From Streptomyces viridochromogenes (GTDB taxonomy: Bacteria; Actinomycetota; Actinomycetes; Streptomycetales; Streptomycetaceae), in contig NZ_LGUR01000212.1 of NCBI RefSeq assembly GCF_001270495.1, forward strand, positions 11,739 to 75,738: DNA of 64,000 nucleotides, read 5' to 3'. A program made the translations under genes and the position numbers. The notes beneath the pieces were generated by a model, which ran no database searches, had not been told where the DNA came from, and was given only the letters and a program-made list of their open reading frames with translations. Every line of letters starts with the position of its first letter. Position 1 is the stretch's first letter. Of the stretch, positions 51,735-61,733 are shown piece by piece.

Positions 51735-53372
51735 TCAGCCCAGCAGACCGCCCACCAGACCCGGTTCGTCGGGCGACGAACCGCCCGTCGAGCCCCCACC
51801 GGAGGACGGCCCCCCGGAGGTCGGACCGGTGCTGGTGCTGGGCACCTCGTCGGCCGGTGTGGACTGCTGGGGCGGAGCCTGCCCCCCCGTACCCTGCGTC
51901 TGGCTGGGCGTACCGGCACCGGCGTTGCCCGTGTCGCTCGTCGCCCCCGGCGTGGTCGCCGCACCGGACGGCGTGGCCGCCCCCGACGTAGCACCCTGGG
52001 TGGGCGAGTTGGAGGCCGACGGCGTCCGCTTGTGCCGCTGGCCGGGCTCCTGCGGGAGCGGAGAACCGGGCAGTTCGTTGCGGGGAGCCTCGCCGGGGCC
52101 GGGGACCACGACACGGTCGGCGTCGCGGACCGCACCGCCGAGCAGCGAGCCGATCAGCAGGGTCAGGCCGGCGACGATCACCGTGACCAGGGCGCCGCGC
52201 CGCAGGACGTACTGGCGCAGCTCCCAGATGTCGGAGCGCGGACCGAGGCGGCGCCAGGCCATGCCCGCGAGCCGGCCGTCGATGGAGTAGACGGGGGCGC
52301 CGGCGATGATCAGCGGGGACCACGCGGCGAGGTAGATGATGTCGGGGGCGTCGTAGACCGGGACGCTCTTCCAGCTGACGGTGAGCAGGAGCGCGGCGGA
52401 CAGTAGGGCGCCGACGACGGCCGCGACCCGCTGCCAGCAGCCCAGGACCGTGAGCACGCCCACGATGACCTGGAAGAAGGCGATGACCAGGCCGGAGCCG
52501 ACCGGGTGCGCTAGGGCGAACTGCCGGAGGGGCTCGGCCACTTCCCAGGGGTGCAGGGTGTTGAGCCACGTCACCATCGAGCCGCGCTTGCCGCCGTCGA
52601 AGTAGACGGGGTCGCAGAGCTTGCCCATCCCGGCGTAGATGGAGATGAAGCCGAGGAAGACGCGGAGGGGGAGGAGGACGACGCCGAGGTTCATCCGGCG
52701 GCCGGGGTAGTAGGCGTGCCGCGCGGGGTCGTCGCCGGACCGTCGCAGGGGTGGGTCGGTCTCGTCCGGGCCGACCGGGCCCTCCCTGAACTCCTCGTCG
52801 TCGTAGGTGAGTTCCTCGTCGTATGCGCTCTCTACGGTGCGCATGTTCGGGAGCAGGCGGGTCTCGAGCGATTCGTCGTGCGTGCGCTGGGCACCCACGA
52901 TCGGCGTCTCGACGGTCTGCTCCAGCACATCGTCGTAGCCGTCGTCGTAGCCGCCGCCGACGTCGACGCGCGGGATGACCTGGGTGGCTCCTCCGAGACC
53001 GGGCATCGGTTCGTCGCCGTGGCGGACGCTGCCGTCCCGCACGGCCTGGAGCAGCCGGTGGGCGCCCGTGTCGTCGGGCGCGGACGTACCGTTCCAGACG
53101 GCGACCCGGCGGCGGGCGCCGGGGGCCGCTCCCGCTCTGCCGGGCGCGGCCGTGACGGGGATGCGGGCGGTGTCCTCGGTGGCGCTCAGGTGCCGTGTGA
53201 TCCGCGGGGATTTGCTCCGCCCGGTCGACGCGCCCAACAGCACGCGGAAGCTCGCGTGGTTGACGATGATCTGCGCCGGATCACTCGGCACCTTCACCAT
53301 GCTCAGCGCGGGAGCGTCGTCGTATCCCGACGAGCGGTCCCCCGTGGGTGTGCGGGGTGTTCTGGTGTCCAC
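51735..53372 (-). CDS. DoxX-family membrane protein with long cytosolic N-terminus
   Basis: A protein of about 545 aa. Residues 1-235 are polar and acidic with no clear fold. Four transmembrane helices of the DoxX type follow (LGVVLLPLRVFLGFISIYAG; LVIAFFQVIVGVLTVLGCW; VGALLSAALLLTVSW; IIYLAAWSPLIIAGAP), then a fifth near 405-425 and a Ser/Thr/Pro/Gly-rich outer tail. DoxX proteins are linked to thiol or redox homeostasis, but this fusion is of unknown role. GTG at 53372 is my choice; a TTG two codons earlier also opens the frame. Confidence 0.78.
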   Translation of the reverse strand: MDTRTPRTPTGDRSSGYDDAPALSMVKVPSDPAQIIVNHASFRVLLGASTGRSKSPRITRHLSATEDTARIPVTAAPGRAGAAPGARRRVAVWNGTSAPDDTGAHRLLQAVRDGSVRHGDEPMPGLGGATQVIPRVDVGGGYDDGYDDVLEQTVETPIVGAQRTHDESLETRLLPNMRTVESAYDEELTYDDEEFREGPVGPDETDPPLRRSGDDPARHAYYPGRRMNLGVVLLPLRVFLGFISIYAGMGKLCDPVYFDGGKRGSMVTWLNTLHPWEVAEPLRQFALAHPVGSGLVIAFFQVIVGVLTVLGCWQRVAAVVGALLSAALLLTVSWKSVPVYDAPDIIYLAAWSPLIIAGAPVYSIDGRLAGMAWRRLGPRSDIWELRQYVLRRGALVTVIVAGLTLLIGSLLGGAVRDADRVVVPGPGEAPRNELPGSPLPQEPGQRHKRTPSASNSPTQGATSGAATPSGAATTPGATSDTGNAGAGTPSQTQGTGGQAPPQQSTPADEVPSTSTGPTSGGPSSGGGSTGGSSPDEPGLVGGLLG

Positions 53373-53506
53373 ACTCAACTAACCGAGTGACGTGACGTTA
53401 GGACACTGCCTTGACCGGCCGGATCTGTCCGGACTCCGTCAAAGATGCGCAGGTCGCACCACTGTCACCAGAATTAACCCGCACGGGTGACGCCACGGAT
53501 GTCTGT

Positions 53507-54448
53507 TCAGACGCGTCGGCGAGCCGCCTCGTAGAGGACGATCCCCGCCGCCACACCGGCGTTGAGCGACTCGGCGCCGCCCGGCATCGGGATGCGTACG
53601 CGGAAGTCGCACGTCTCACCGACCAGGCGGGACAGGCCCTTGCCCTCGCTGCCCACGACGATGACGACCGGGCCGTCCAGGGCCGCCAACTCGCCGAGTT
53701 CGGCCTCGCCGTCGGCGGCGAGGCCGACGACCACGATGCCCGCCTTCTTGTACGCCTCCAGGGCGCGGGTCAGGTTGGTGGCGCGGGCGACCGGGGTGCG
53801 GGCCGCCGTGCCGGCGGACGTCTTCCAGGCGCCGGCCGTCATACCCGCCGCGCGCCGTTCCGGTACGACGACGCCGTGGCCGCCGAAGGCGGAGACCGAG
53901 CGGACGACGGCACCGAGGTTGCGCGGGTCGGTCACACCGTCGAGGGCGACGATGAGCGGGTCCTCGCCGTCGTCGTAGGCGGCGCTGGCCAGGTCCTCGG
54001 GGTGGGCGTACTCGTACGGCGGGACCTGGAGGACCAGGCCCTGGTGGTTGAGGCCGTTCGTCATACGGTCCAGCTCGGGGCGCGGCGCCTCCATGAGGTT
54101 GATGCCGCCGCGCTCGGCGGCGAGCTGGAGGGCCTCGCGCACCCGCTCGTCGTTGTCGATGAACTGCTGGACGTAGAGGGTCGACGCCGGGACGCCCTCG
54201 CGCAGGGCCTCGACCACCGGGTTACGGCCGACCACCAGCTCGGACGTGCCCTTGCCGCCGCGGCCGCGTGGCGCGGGACGGCGTACCGTCTGCTTCGCCT
54301 TGGCGTTGGCGACGCGGTTCTTCTTGTGCCCCTTGCGCATCTCGGCGGGCGGGGTCGGGCCCTTGCCTTCCAGACCCTTGCGCCGCTGGCCGCCACTGCC
54401 GACCTGCGCGCCCTTCTTGCCGGACATGCGGCGGTTGTTCGCGGCCAT
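53507..54448 (-). CDS. rlmB: 23S rRNA (guanosine-2'-O-)-methyltransferase RlmB
   Basis: A 313-aa SPOUT-fold (TrmH family) methyltransferase that uses SAM to modify the ribosomal peptidyl-transferase region. The N-terminal 70 residues are a basic, disordered extension; substrate-binding domain [17 protein letters not shown] follows; the knot motifs are [31 protein letters not shown] and [15 protein letters not shown]. The usual SLNVSVA is slightly altered. It lies 99 bp downstream of cysS on the same strand with a terminator between. Confidence 0.92.
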   Translation of the reverse strand: MAANNRRMSGKKGAQVGSGGQRRKGLEGKGPTPPAEMRKGHKKNRVANAKAKQTVRRPAPRGRGGKGTSELVVGRNPVVEALREGVPASTLYVQQFIDNDERVREALQLAAERGGINLMEAPRPELDRMTNGLNHQGLVLQVPPYEYAHPEDLASAAYDDGEDPLIVALDGVTDPRNLGAVVRSVSAFGGHGVVVPERRAAGMTAGAWKTSAGTAARTPVARATNLTRALEAYKKAGIVVVGLAADGEAELGELAALDGPVVIVVGSEGKGLSRLVGETCDFRVRIPMPGGAESLNAGVAAGIVLYEAARRRV

Positions 54449-54493
54449 GACCTACCTGTCTGTCGTGAAGCGTTCGTGTGTACGTCTATGCAG

Positions 54494-54521
54494 TGTGCCG
54501 CCCGGAGGGCCGGGCGGCACA
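54494..54521 (-). terminator. Terminator of cysS
   Basis: TGTGCCGCCCGG and CCGGGCGGCACA form a perfect 12-bp stem with a 4-base loop, 27 bp after the cysS stop and 46 bp before rlmB. Confidence 0.8.
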
Positions 54522-54547
54522 ATCGATCTTCCGAAGGACCGGCTCGG

Positions 54548-55945
54548 TCAGCGTGGGCCGAGGGTCCAGCGCGGGCCCTGCGGGCCGTCCTCGATGACGA
54601 GGCCCGACTGGTTGAGCTGGTCGCGGATGGCGTCCGCGGTGGCCCAGTCCTTGCGGGAGCGGGCCGCCTCGCGCTGGTCGAGGACCATACGGACCAGGGT
54701 GTCGACGACGCCGTGCAGGTCTTCGCCGCGGTCGGTCTCGCCGGCCCAGTGCGCATCGAGCGGGTCCAGGCCGAGGACGCCGAGCATGGCACGCACCTCG
54801 GCGAGGCGGGCCACGGCGGCTTCCTTGTCGTCGGCGGCGAGGGCGGAGTTGCCCTGGCGGACCGTGGTGTGCACCACGGCCAGCGCCTGCGGGACGCCCA
54901 GGTCGTCGTCCATCGCCTCGGCGAAGGCGAGCGGCACCTCGGCGGACGGCTCGACGACGCCCGCCTTCTCCACGACCCGCTGCACGAAGCCCTCGATGCG
55001 CGCGAACGCGGACTCGGCCTCGCGCAGGGCCTCCTCGCTGTACTCGATCGTGGAGCGGTAGTGCGGGGTGCCGAGGTAGTAGCGCAGGACGATGGGCCGC
55101 CACTGCTTCACCATCTCGCTCACGAGGACGGAGTTGCCGAGCGACTTGGACATCTTCTCGCCGCTCATGGTGACCCAGGCGTTGTGCACCCAGTACCGGG
55201 CGAAGTCGTCGCCGTACGCCTTGGCCTGGGCGATCTCGTTCTCGTGGTGCGGGAAGATCAGGTCGAGGCCGCCGCCGTGGATGTCGAAGGCGGAGCCCAG
55301 GTACTTGTGGGCCATCGCCGAGCACTCCAGGTGCCAGCCCGGGCGGCCCCGGCCCCACGGCGTCTCCCAGTCGGGCTCGCCGGGCTTGGCGGCCTTCCAC
55401 ATCGCGAAGTCGCGCGGGTCCCGCTTGCCGGTGATGCCCTCCTCGGCGGGCTGCCGCATCTCGTCGAGGTCCTGGCGGGACAGCTCCAGGTAGGAGGGCC
55501 ACGAACGGACGTCGAAGTAGACGCTGCCCTCCGCCTCGTAGGCGTGTCCGCGCTCGATGAGGCCGCGCATCATCTCGACCATCTCGGTGACATGGCCGGT
55601 GGCGCGGGGCTCGTACGTGGGCGGGAGGCAGCCGAGGGCGGTGTAGCCGTCGGTGAAGGCGCGCTCGTTCTCGTAGCCGATGGACCACCAGGGGCGGCCT
55701 TGGTCGGCCGCCTTCCAGATGATCTTGTCGTCGATGTCCGTGACGTTCCGGATGAACGTCACCTCATAGCCGCGGTACGCGAACCAGCGGCGCATGATGT
55801 CGAAGTTGAGCCCCGAGCGGATGTGCCCGATGTGCGGAGCGGCCTGCACGGTGGCGCCACAGAGGTAGATCGAGACACAGCCCGGCTGGAGCGGGGTGAA
55901 GTCACGGATCTTCCGGGCGCTGGTGTCGTACAGGCGAATCGTCAC
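54548..55945 (-). CDS. cysS: Cysteinyl-tRNA synthetase
   Basis: A 465-aa class I synthetase that charges tRNA-Cys. The HIGH motif is in APHIGHIRSGLNFD near residue 36, KMSKS in SGEKMSKSLGNS near 263, and the zinc-site residues Cys28, Cys near WHLECSAMAHKYLG and His in FPHHENEIAQ are present. The C-terminal DALR-like helical domain is complete. I take the GTG at 55945 (VTIRLYDTSARKI); TACCCT lies 7 bases upstream, suggesting a leaderless message. It lies downstream of ispF on the same strand. Confidence 0.95.
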   Translation of the reverse strand: MTIRLYDTSARKIRDFTPLQPGCVSIYLCGATVQAAPHIGHIRSGLNFDIMRRWFAYRGYEVTFIRNVTDIDDKIIWKAADQGRPWWSIGYENERAFTDGYTALGCLPPTYEPRATGHVTEMVEMMRGLIERGHAYEAEGSVYFDVRSWPSYLELSRQDLDEMRQPAEEGITGKRDPRDFAMWKAAKPGEPDWETPWGRGRPGWHLECSAMAHKYLGSAFDIHGGGLDLIFPHHENEIAQAKAYGDDFARYWVHNAWVTMSGEKMSKSLGNSVLVSEMVKQWRPIVLRYYLGTPHYRSTIEYSEEALREAESAFARIEGFVQRVVEKAGVVEPSAEVPLAFAEAMDDDLGVPQALAVVHTTVRQGNSALAADDKEAAVARLAEVRAMLGVLGLDPLDAHWAGETDRGEDLHGVVDTLVRMVLDQREAARSRKDWATADAIRDQLNQSGLVIEDGPQGPRWTLGPR

Positions 55946-56011
55946 GACACCTAGGGTAGTGGGCCGCTGGGGGTGCGGGGAGCAGTGCCCTGTTTGTCGG
56001 GTGCGGCTCGG

Positions 56012-56066
56012 TCCGGCTGGTCGCGCCCACGCGGCGAAGCCGCATGTCGCAACGGCCCCGCGGCCC
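56012..56066 (-). repeat. Interspersed repeat, copy 5 (diverged long type)
   Basis: On the minus strand GGGCCGCGGGGCCGTTGCGA, GCGGCTTCGCCGCG and GGGCGCGACCAGCC follow the order of copies at 4021 and 7256, with more differences. It lies between ispF and cysS. Confidence 0.6.
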
Positions 56067-56084
56067 TTGGTCGGCACACCCGCC

Positions 56085-56600
56085 TCAGTGGCTACGCACC
56101 ACCAGTGCCGTCGCCACCGCCATCAGTCCCTCGTCCCGGCCCGGGAAACCCAGGCCGTCCGTCGTCGCGCCCGATACCGACACCGGTGCGCCCGCCGCCT
56201 CCGACAGGATCTTCTGCGCCTCGTCCCGCCGCTTGCCGATCTTCGGGCGGGGGCCGACGACCTGGACCGCGATGTTGCCGATGCGGAAGCCCGCCTCGCG
56301 TACGATCCGGGCCGCCTCGCCGAGGAGTACGACACCCGGGGCGCCCGACCACTCGGGGCGCGCGGTGCCGAAGTGCTGTCCCAGGTCGCCGAGGCCGGCC
56401 GCCGAGAACAGGGCGTTGCAGGCGGCGTGCGCGACGACGTCCGCGTCGGAGTGGCCGGCGAGACCGGGCCCTTCGCCCTCCCACTTCAGGCCCGCGCACC
56501 ACAGCTCGCGGCCCTCCTCGAAGGCGTGGATGTCGGTGCCGATGCCCACCTGGGGCAGCGGAATCCCGGCGTTCTCCGTCCCCGGTGCCTCAGAAGCCAT
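56085..56600 (-). CDS. ispF: 2-C-methyl-D-erythritol 2,4-cyclodiphosphate synthase
   Basis: A 171-aa MEP-pathway enzyme, acting as a trimer with zinc. The motifs [10 protein letters not shown] near residue 18 (Asp and His zinc ligands), [14 protein letters not shown] with the third ligand, and [14 protein letters not shown] at the C-terminus are intact. Its ATG lies 11 bases inside the end of ispD, so the two genes are translationally coupled. Makes the cyclic precursor for isoprenoids. Confidence 0.95.
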   Translation of the reverse strand: MASEAPGTENAGIPLPQVGIGTDIHAFEEGRELWCAGLKWEGEGPGLAGHSDADVVAHAACNALFSAAGLGDLGQHFGTARPEWSGAPGVVLLGEAARIVREAGFRIGNIAVQVVGPRPKIGKRRDEAQKILSEAAGAPVSVSGATTDGLGFPGRDEGLMAVATALVVRSH

Positions 56601-57354
56601 CGTTCAGCCTCCGGCGCGCCAGGACCGCCTCCGCCAGGACCAGGTCCAGCGGGCGGGTGACCTTGAACGCCTCCTCGTGACCGGGCACGACCACGACCGT
56701 CAGCCCGAGCTGCTCGACCATGCTCGCGTCGTCGGTGACGTCGTCGGTCACCGTCTCGTGGGCACGGATCAGCGTGGCGCGGTCGAAACCCTGGGGGGTC
56801 TGTACGGCGCGGAGGCGGGCGCGCCGCGGGGTGGCCACCACCGGTTCGGGCTCGCCCGTCACGGTGGCCGGCTCGACCTCCTTGACCGTGTCCGCGAGCG
56901 GCAGCGCGGGCACCACGGCCGACGCCCCGTCCCGTACGGCCTCGATCACGCCGTCGACCGTGTCCACCGGGACCAGTGGGCGCGCCGCGTCGTGCACCAG
57001 CACGATGTCGTAGTCGGGCGGCAGTGCGTCGAGGCCGAGCTTCACGGACTCCTGGCGGGTCTCGCCGCCGGGGACCACCAGGAAGTCGGTGCGCTCGGGC
57101 AGGGCGTGCGCGTCGAGCAGGCTCTTGACCTCGGCGGTGCCGTCGGGCGGGGCCACGACGACCACGAGGGAGACGGCGCGGGACGCGGCCATGGCGCGGA
57201 CGGCGTGGATGAGCATGGGCGTGCCGTTCAGCGCGCGAAGCGCTTTGGGGGCGCCCGGACCGAGGCGTACGCCCTTTCCGGCGGCCGGAATCACGACGGC
57301 GGTACGGGTCTCCACGGGAACGGCCGCGGGGGAAGGACGCGAAACGTCAGACAT
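56590..57354 (-). CDS. ispD: 2-C-methyl-D-erythritol 4-phosphate cytidylyltransferase
   Basis: A 254-aa MEP-pathway enzyme making CDP-methylerythritol. The nucleotide-binding stretch [20 protein letters not shown] near residue 22 and the HDAARPLV motif near 125 are intact; [10 protein letters not shown] lies in the C-terminal half. It precedes ispF with an 11-base overlap. The carD gene lies upstream on the same strand after a 289-bp gap that should hold the ispD promoter. Confidence 0.94.
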   Translation of the reverse strand: MSDVSRPSPAAVPVETRTAVVIPAAGKGVRLGPGAPKALRALNGTPMLIHAVRAMAASRAVSLVVVVAPPDGTAEVKSLLDAHALPERTDFLVVPGGETRQESVKLGLDALPPDYDIVLVHDAARPLVPVDTVDGVIEAVRDGASAVVPALPLADTVKEVEPATVTGEPEPVVATPRRARLRAVQTPQGFDRATLIRAHETVTDDVTDDASMVEQLGLTVVVVPGHEEAFKVTRPLDLVLAEAVLARRRLNDGF

Positions 57355-57643
57355 CGGTTCCTGTCAGGTTTGTGTGCTCTGCCTACGTGGGTATGGCCTC
57401 AGCGTGCCGGGTGGGACGTCTTGACCGAACCCTTCCGTGACAACGGTCGAGACAGCTGCCCGGACCCGGCACATCAAGTATCGGGGGCGCCCCCGAGATA
57501 AGACGTACGGTGTCTGTGCGCAAACATGCCGCAGCGCCCGGCGACAGAAATTACGTCATCGGGCACCGCGGCACTTCTTTTAAGACAACACCGCTAAGAC
57601 AACCCAGCACTGTGCTGAACTGAACTGAGGTGGACCAACCGCG

Positions 57644-58126
57644 TCAGGACGCGAGAACCTCGTCGAGCAGAGCCTCGGCCTTGTCCTCGTTGGTGTTCTC
57701 CGCGAGGGCGAGCTCGCTCACCAGAATCTGGCGGGCCTTGGCGAGCATGCGCTTCTCACCGGCGGAGAGTCCACGCTCGCGCTCTCGACGCCACAGGTCA
57801 CGCACGACTTCCGCGACCTTGATGACATCGCCGGAGGCGAGCTTCTCCAGATTTGCCTTGTAACGACGCGACCAGTTCGTGGGCTCCTCGGCGTACGGCG
57901 CGCGCAGCACCTCGAAGACCCGGTCCAGCCCGTCCTGACCGACCACATCACGCACGCCGACGAACTCCGCATTGTCCGCTGGCACACGTACCGTCAGGTC
58001 ACCCTGGGCGACCTTCAGCACCAAGTAGGTCTTGTCCACGCCTTTGATCTGGCGAGTTTCGATGGCCTCGATCAGCGCGGCCCCGTGATGGGGATAGACC
58101 ACGGTGTCGCCAACCTTGAACGTCAT
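57644..58126 (-). CDS. carD: CarD/CdnL-family RNA polymerase-binding regulator
   Basis: A 160-aa regulator with the N-terminal RNAP-interacting domain ([38 protein letters not shown]) and a C-terminal helical DNA-contacting domain ([37 protein letters not shown]). Such proteins stabilise open complexes at rRNA and other promoters and are essential in mycobacteria. Upstream of ispD here, as in other actinobacteria. Family length and motifs are complete. Confidence 0.94.
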   Translation of the reverse strand: MTFKVGDTVVYPHHGAALIEAIETRQIKGVDKTYLVLKVAQGDLTVRVPADNAEFVGVRDVVGQDGLDRVFEVLRAPYAEEPTNWSRRYKANLEKLASGDVIKVAEVVRDLWRRERERGLSAGEKRMLAKARQILVSELALAENTNEDKAEALLDEVLAS

Positions 58127-58738
58127 GTGACAGGTACCCCTTCCGTGGCTATCCAGGGTAACACGGAAACTGCGGGTTCTGAATGGCGTTTTCGCAGGTC
58201 AGGGCATATCTCGGGGCTTGACAACTCCAACACGAACGTGCTTCGCGGGCTGAGCGGAAGAAGGTATTCGCAGGTCGGAGCGGCTCTGCGGGCGAGGTGA
58301 AACGTGCACGTTACGCGCATCCAGAGGCACCTCCGAGTGGCTGAATGTACACATATGTCCGGTTCCAAGTGTGCGACTTCCGCTACTCCGTTCGGCGCCC
58401 CGAGACGGATCCCGGACGAATCCGGAATTGATCACAGGCAGGTCGGCGGCACACTAGGTGATCAATTTCGGGAAGGTCGCGCATTCCTTCACGGAAATTT
58501 TGCGCCGGGATGTGCGAGACGGCTTATGTGAATGGCTGACGAGCCTCGTCAATGTGACTCCTGGGTCACCTGGGGGTGAAGGGACGGGGGGTGGAAGAGG
58601 TACTTCGGCGGCACTTGGGCGCTGAGGGGAGGGTCGGGTGCGGTCGCGCGGGAACGGCTCGGTAACCTAAGGCCGCTGACAGACACTTAGGGCGGCTTTA
58701 CGCGCCCGCCCCGTTCGAGTCAAGGAGTTGCCGCCGCC
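58127..58738. other. 612-bp intergenic region, carD / lipoprotein promoters
   Basis: The gap between divergent carD and the lipoprotein gene is A/T-richer than average. The only repeated words are two TTCGCAGGTC copies (near 58191 and 58268), and TTGACA occurs near 58220. Small open frames here lack codon bias. A small RNA is possible because the gap is long for this genome; I see no proof. Confidence 0.45.
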
Positions 58739-59440
58739 GTGAGCAGCAGCCTTCGACGCGGCGCCCTCGCCGCGGCCGCCATCGCGTTCTCCATCACGTC
58801 GCTCGGTGCGTGCGCCGCCGGCAACAACAGTCAGACACTGGAGATCAAGCCGGACAACGCGGCCACCACGGTCGGCGACATCAAGATCCAGAACGCCGTC
58901 GTCATCACCCAGCCCGACCTGGAGTCGACCGGCCCGGCCGCCATCGCCGCGACCCTGTTCAACTCCGGCAGCACCGCGCAGACCCTGGACTCGATCAAGG
59001 TCGACGGCACCGCCAAGAGCGCCGCGCTCAAGCCCGCCAAGGGCGGCAGCCTGACCATCCCGGCCGGCGGCTCGCTGATCATCGGCGGCAAGGACAACGC
59101 CTCCGCCACGCTGCCCAGCAGCCGTGAGGCCATCCAGGACGGCAACGCGCAGAAGATCACCTTCACCTTCAGCAAGACCGGTGACGTGAGCCTGCGCGCC
59201 TTCGTCGTGCCCGCCGAGCACTACTTCGAGAGCTGGGGTCCGAGCCAGGTCCCGGCGGCGCCCGACGCGTCGCCCTCCCCGAGCGGTTCGCCGACCGGCA
59301 CCCCGGCCGGCGGCACCGAGGCCACCCCGGGCGGCACGGCCTCCGCCGGCGAGACGCCGGGCGCCGGTACCGAGGCCGGTGCCGGCGCGGGCGCGGCCAC
59401 CCCGTCCGACGGCGCGTCGCACTCGGCGGCCGGTCACTGA
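58739..59440 (+). CDS. Lipoprotein, possible PCuAC/DUF461-type copper carrier
   Basis: A 233-aa lipid-anchored protein, GTG start at 58739 with AAGGAG upstream. Signal peptide ending in the lipobox SLGAC near residue 22. The mature domain (about 25-160) is a beta-sandwich-like stretch with IKIQNAVVITQPDLE and ATLFNSGSTAQTLDSIKVDG, recalling copper-chaperone PCuAC/DUF461-type domains, but the Met/His copper ligands are not clear. A Gly/Thr/Pro/Glu-rich tail of about 60 residues follows. A bidirectional terminator separates it from phoP. The family assignment is tentative. Confidence 0.7.
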   Translation: MSSSLRRGALAAAAIAFSITSLGACAAGNNSQTLEIKPDNAATTVGDIKIQNAVVITQPDLESTGPAAIAATLFNSGSTAQTLDSIKVDGTAKSAALKPAKGGSLTIPAGGSLIIGGKDNASATLPSSREAIQDGNAQKITFTFSKTGDVSLRAFVVPAEHYFESWGPSQVPAAPDASPSPSGSPTGTPAGGTEATPGGTASAGETPGAGTEAGAGAGAATPSDGASHSAAGH

Positions 59441-59470
59441 ACGGTCGTACGGCGCCCCCGCAGCCGTAGA

Positions 59471-59509
59471 AAAGGGCGGGGCCCCGGAAGATCCGGGGCC
59501 CCGCCCTTT
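59471..59509. terminator. Bidirectional terminator, lipoprotein gene / phoP
   Basis: A perfect 18-bp stem: AAAGGGCGGGGCCCCGGA and TCCGGGGCCCCGCCCTTT with loop AGA. The symmetric A and T ends serve both converging genes. Confidence 0.88.
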
Positions 59510-59532
59510 GTCGTACGACCTACGACCGCGGT

Positions 59533-60213
59533 TTACGGCTCGAACTTGTACCCCAGACCACGCACCGTCACCAGATACCTGGGCGCGCCCGGGTCCGGCT
59601 CGATCTTGGCGCGCAGGCGCTTGACGTGGACGTCCAGGGTCTTGGTGTCACCGACGTAGTCGGCGCCCCAGACTCGGTCGATGAGCTGCATGCGGGTGAG
59701 GACGCGGCCGGCGTTGCGCAGGAGCATCTCCAGGAGGTCGAACTCCTTCAGGGGGAGGTCGACCTTGGAGCCGGAGACCGTGACGACGTGGCGGTCCACG
59801 TCCATACGGACCGGGCCGGCCTCCAGGGCGGCCGGGGTCACCTCCTCCGGCTCGCCGCGGCGGCGCAGGACGGCCCGGATACGGGCGACCAGCTCGCGCG
59901 AGGAGAACGGCTTGGTGACGTAGTCATCGGCTCCTATTTCCAGGCCGACCACCTTGTCGATCTCGCTGTCCTTGGCGGTGACCATGATCACCGGGACGTT
60001 GGAGCGGCCGCGCAGTTGACGGCAGACCTCGGTGCCCGGCAGGCCGGGCAGCATCAGGTCGAGGAGGACGAGGTCGGCGCCGTTGCGCTCGAACTCGTCG
60101 AGTCCGTCGGGCCCGGTGGTCGCGACGGCGACCTCGAAGCCCTCTTTGCGGAGCATGTACGACAGGGCGTCGGAGAAGGACTCCTCGTCCTCGACGACGA
60201 GCACACGGGTCAC
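59533..60213 (-). CDS. phoP: Response regulator PhoP
   Basis: A 226-aa OmpR-type regulator of phosphate starvation. Receiver domain: acidic pocket VVEDEES, phospho-acceptor Asp in ADLVLLDLMLPG near residue 52, and Lys in MVTAKDSEIDK. The C-terminal winged helix ends with YLVTVRGLGYKFEP. Its start overlaps the phoR stop by four bases (ATGA). PhoP binds PHO boxes such as the one upstream of phoR/phoU and represses antibiotic genes in streptomycetes. Identity rests on the phoU-phoR-phoP synteny. Confidence 0.95.
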   Translation of the reverse strand: MTRVLVVEDEESFSDALSYMLRKEGFEVAVATTGPDGLDEFERNGADLVLLDLMLPGLPGTEVCRQLRGRSNVPVIMVTAKDSEIDKVVGLEIGADDYVTKPFSSRELVARIRAVLRRRGEPEEVTPAALEAGPVRMDVDRHVVTVSGSKVDLPLKEFDLLEMLLRNAGRVLTRMQLIDRVWGADYVGDTKTLDVHVKRLRAKIEPDPGAPRYLVTVRGLGYKFEP

Positions 60214-61553
60214 GGAAGGACCTCCGGGGCGGAAAGCGTTTCGTACGCGGTTGAGTCAGGGGGTGAGTCGGGGGATCTGCGGGGATGCGATCCGGCGGTC
60301 TGTCCGGCCTCGTCGTCGAGGTCGGGGTGCTGCTGTGCGCGGTCTCGGGCCGCACCGGCCTCCGGCAGCCGCAGGGTGAAGGTGGAGCCCTGTCCCTCGG
60401 AGCTCCACACCGTGACCTCCCCGCCGTGCGAGGCGGCCACGTGCTTGACGATCGCGAGACCGAGGCCGGTGCCACCGGTGGCACGGGAACGGGCCGGGTC
60501 GACGCGGTAGAAGCGCTCGAAGATGCGCTCCTTGTCCTTGTCCGAGATGCCGATGCCCTGGTCGGTCACGGCGATCTCGATGAGGTCTCCGCCCGGGGCG
60601 CTGATCCGGCGGGCGGCGATGCCGACGCGGGTGCGGGCGGGCGAGTAGTTGACGGCGTTCTCGACGAGGTTGCCGAGCGCGGCGGCCAGCTGGCCGCGGT
60701 TGCCCCAGATGCTGAGGGCCTCGCCGGCCTCGCCCGCCCGTCGCCCGCCACCGCTCTGATCGGGCCCTTCGGGCGTCCACACATTCGAGGCCATGGTGAT
60801 CTGCTTCGTGCCGGCGGCGTGCCGGCAGCGGTCCATGGCCTCGGCGACGAGCTCGTCGACGCGGACGGGCTCGGCGTCCTCCAGCGGGTCGTCGTTCTGC
60901 ACCCGGGAGAGGTCGATGAGCTCCTGCACCAGGCTGGTCAGCCGGGTCGCCTCGATCTGCATCCGTCCGGCGAACCGCTCCACGGCCTCCGGATCGTCGG
61001 AGGCGTCCATGACGGCCTCGGAGAGGAGGGAGAGCGCGCCGACCGGCGTCTTCAGCTCATGGCTCACGTTGGCGACGAAGTCACGCCGCACCGCCTCTAT
61101 GCGCCGGGCCTCGGTGAGGTCCTCGACGAGGAGGAGGACGAGGCGGGAGCCCAGGGGCGCGACGCGCGCGGACACGGCGAGGGCATCGCCGCGTCCGGTA
61201 CCGCGCCGGGGCAGGTCCAGCTCGACCTGCCGTATCTCCCCGTCCCGTCTGGTGTCCCGGGCCATCTGGAGCATGGGTTCGACGGAGAGCTTGCCACCGC
61301 GCACCAGACCGAGAGCGTACGCCGCCGAGCTGGCCTTGACGACGGCGTCCCCCTCGTCGAGGACGACGGCGGAGGAGCGCAGCACCGACAGGACCGTGTC
61401 CACGCCGGGCGGCAGGACCGGGTCGGTGTGCAGGGAGGTTCGGGTGGGCCGCTTCAGGTCGCGTTCGCTCCAGCGGAACGCCAGCATGGCGATGACGCCG
61501 GTAAGCACCCCGGCGATCGCTGCCGCTGCGGCGACCGCCGCGTTCACGTCCAT
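60210..61553 (-). CDS. phoR: Sensor histidine kinase PhoR
   Basis: A 447-aa sensor kinase. One N-terminal transmembrane helix (residues about 5-26), a PAS-like segment (about 50-145), the H-box FVANVSHELKTPVGAL with the phospho-accepting His, and the catalytic boxes NLVENAVNYS, DQGIGISDKDKERIF and GTGLGLAIVKHV. The tail of about 45 residues is low-complexity and ends at the phoP start. A single membrane segment, no outer sensor domain. It starts at 61553 near the PHO box, indicating autoregulation. Confidence 0.95.
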   Translation of the reverse strand: MDVNAAVAAAAAIAGVLTGVIAMLAFRWSERDLKRPTRTSLHTDPVLPPGVDTVLSVLRSSAVVLDEGDAVVKASSAAYALGLVRGGKLSVEPMLQMARDTRRDGEIRQVELDLPRRGTGRGDALAVSARVAPLGSRLVLLLVEDLTEARRIEAVRRDFVANVSHELKTPVGALSLLSEAVMDASDDPEAVERFAGRMQIEATRLTSLVQELIDLSRVQNDDPLEDAEPVRVDELVAEAMDRCRHAAGTKQITMASNVWTPEGPDQSGGGRRAGEAGEALSIWGNRGQLAAALGNLVENAVNYSPARTRVGIAARRISAPGGDLIEIAVTDQGIGISDKDKERIFERFYRVDPARSRATGGTGLGLAIVKHVAASHGGEVTVWSSEGQGSTFTLRLPEAGAARDRAQQHPDLDDEAGQTAGSHPRRSPDSPPDSTAYETLSAPEVLP

Positions 61554-61626
61554 GCACCCAGGTTAGGCATGACGCAGGCAGTGGCCACAGCCGTCGGAGT
61601 GCGAGCTCGAACACTCGTCGCCCAGA

Positions 61627-61670
61627 GTTCACCTTGGAGCCAGTGGTGGTTCATTTGGGGTGGCGGAAAC
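61627..61670. promoter_or_regulatory. PHO box between phoR and phoU
   Basis: Four 11-bp direct repeat units in phase: GTTCACCTTGG, AGCCAGTGGTG, GTTCATTTGGG and GTGGCGGAAAC. The first and third closely match the PhoP unit consensus (GTTCACC-like), the second and fourth are weak. It lies about 75 bp from the phoR start and 250 bp before phoU. Confidence 0.75.
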
Positions 61671-61733
61671 GGACGCGTAGAGCCCGAATAGTGGACCCGT
61701 GGGGTTCGCACAGGCGGTTTAGCGTGGGATCAC

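Noticed and set aside
53411..55954. 847-codon plus-strand open frame
   Set aside because: Antisense to rlmB and cysS, both with catalytic motifs.
58304..58531. Small ORF in the carD upstream gap
   Set aside because: Codon bias is poor, with no ribosome site and no recognisable product.
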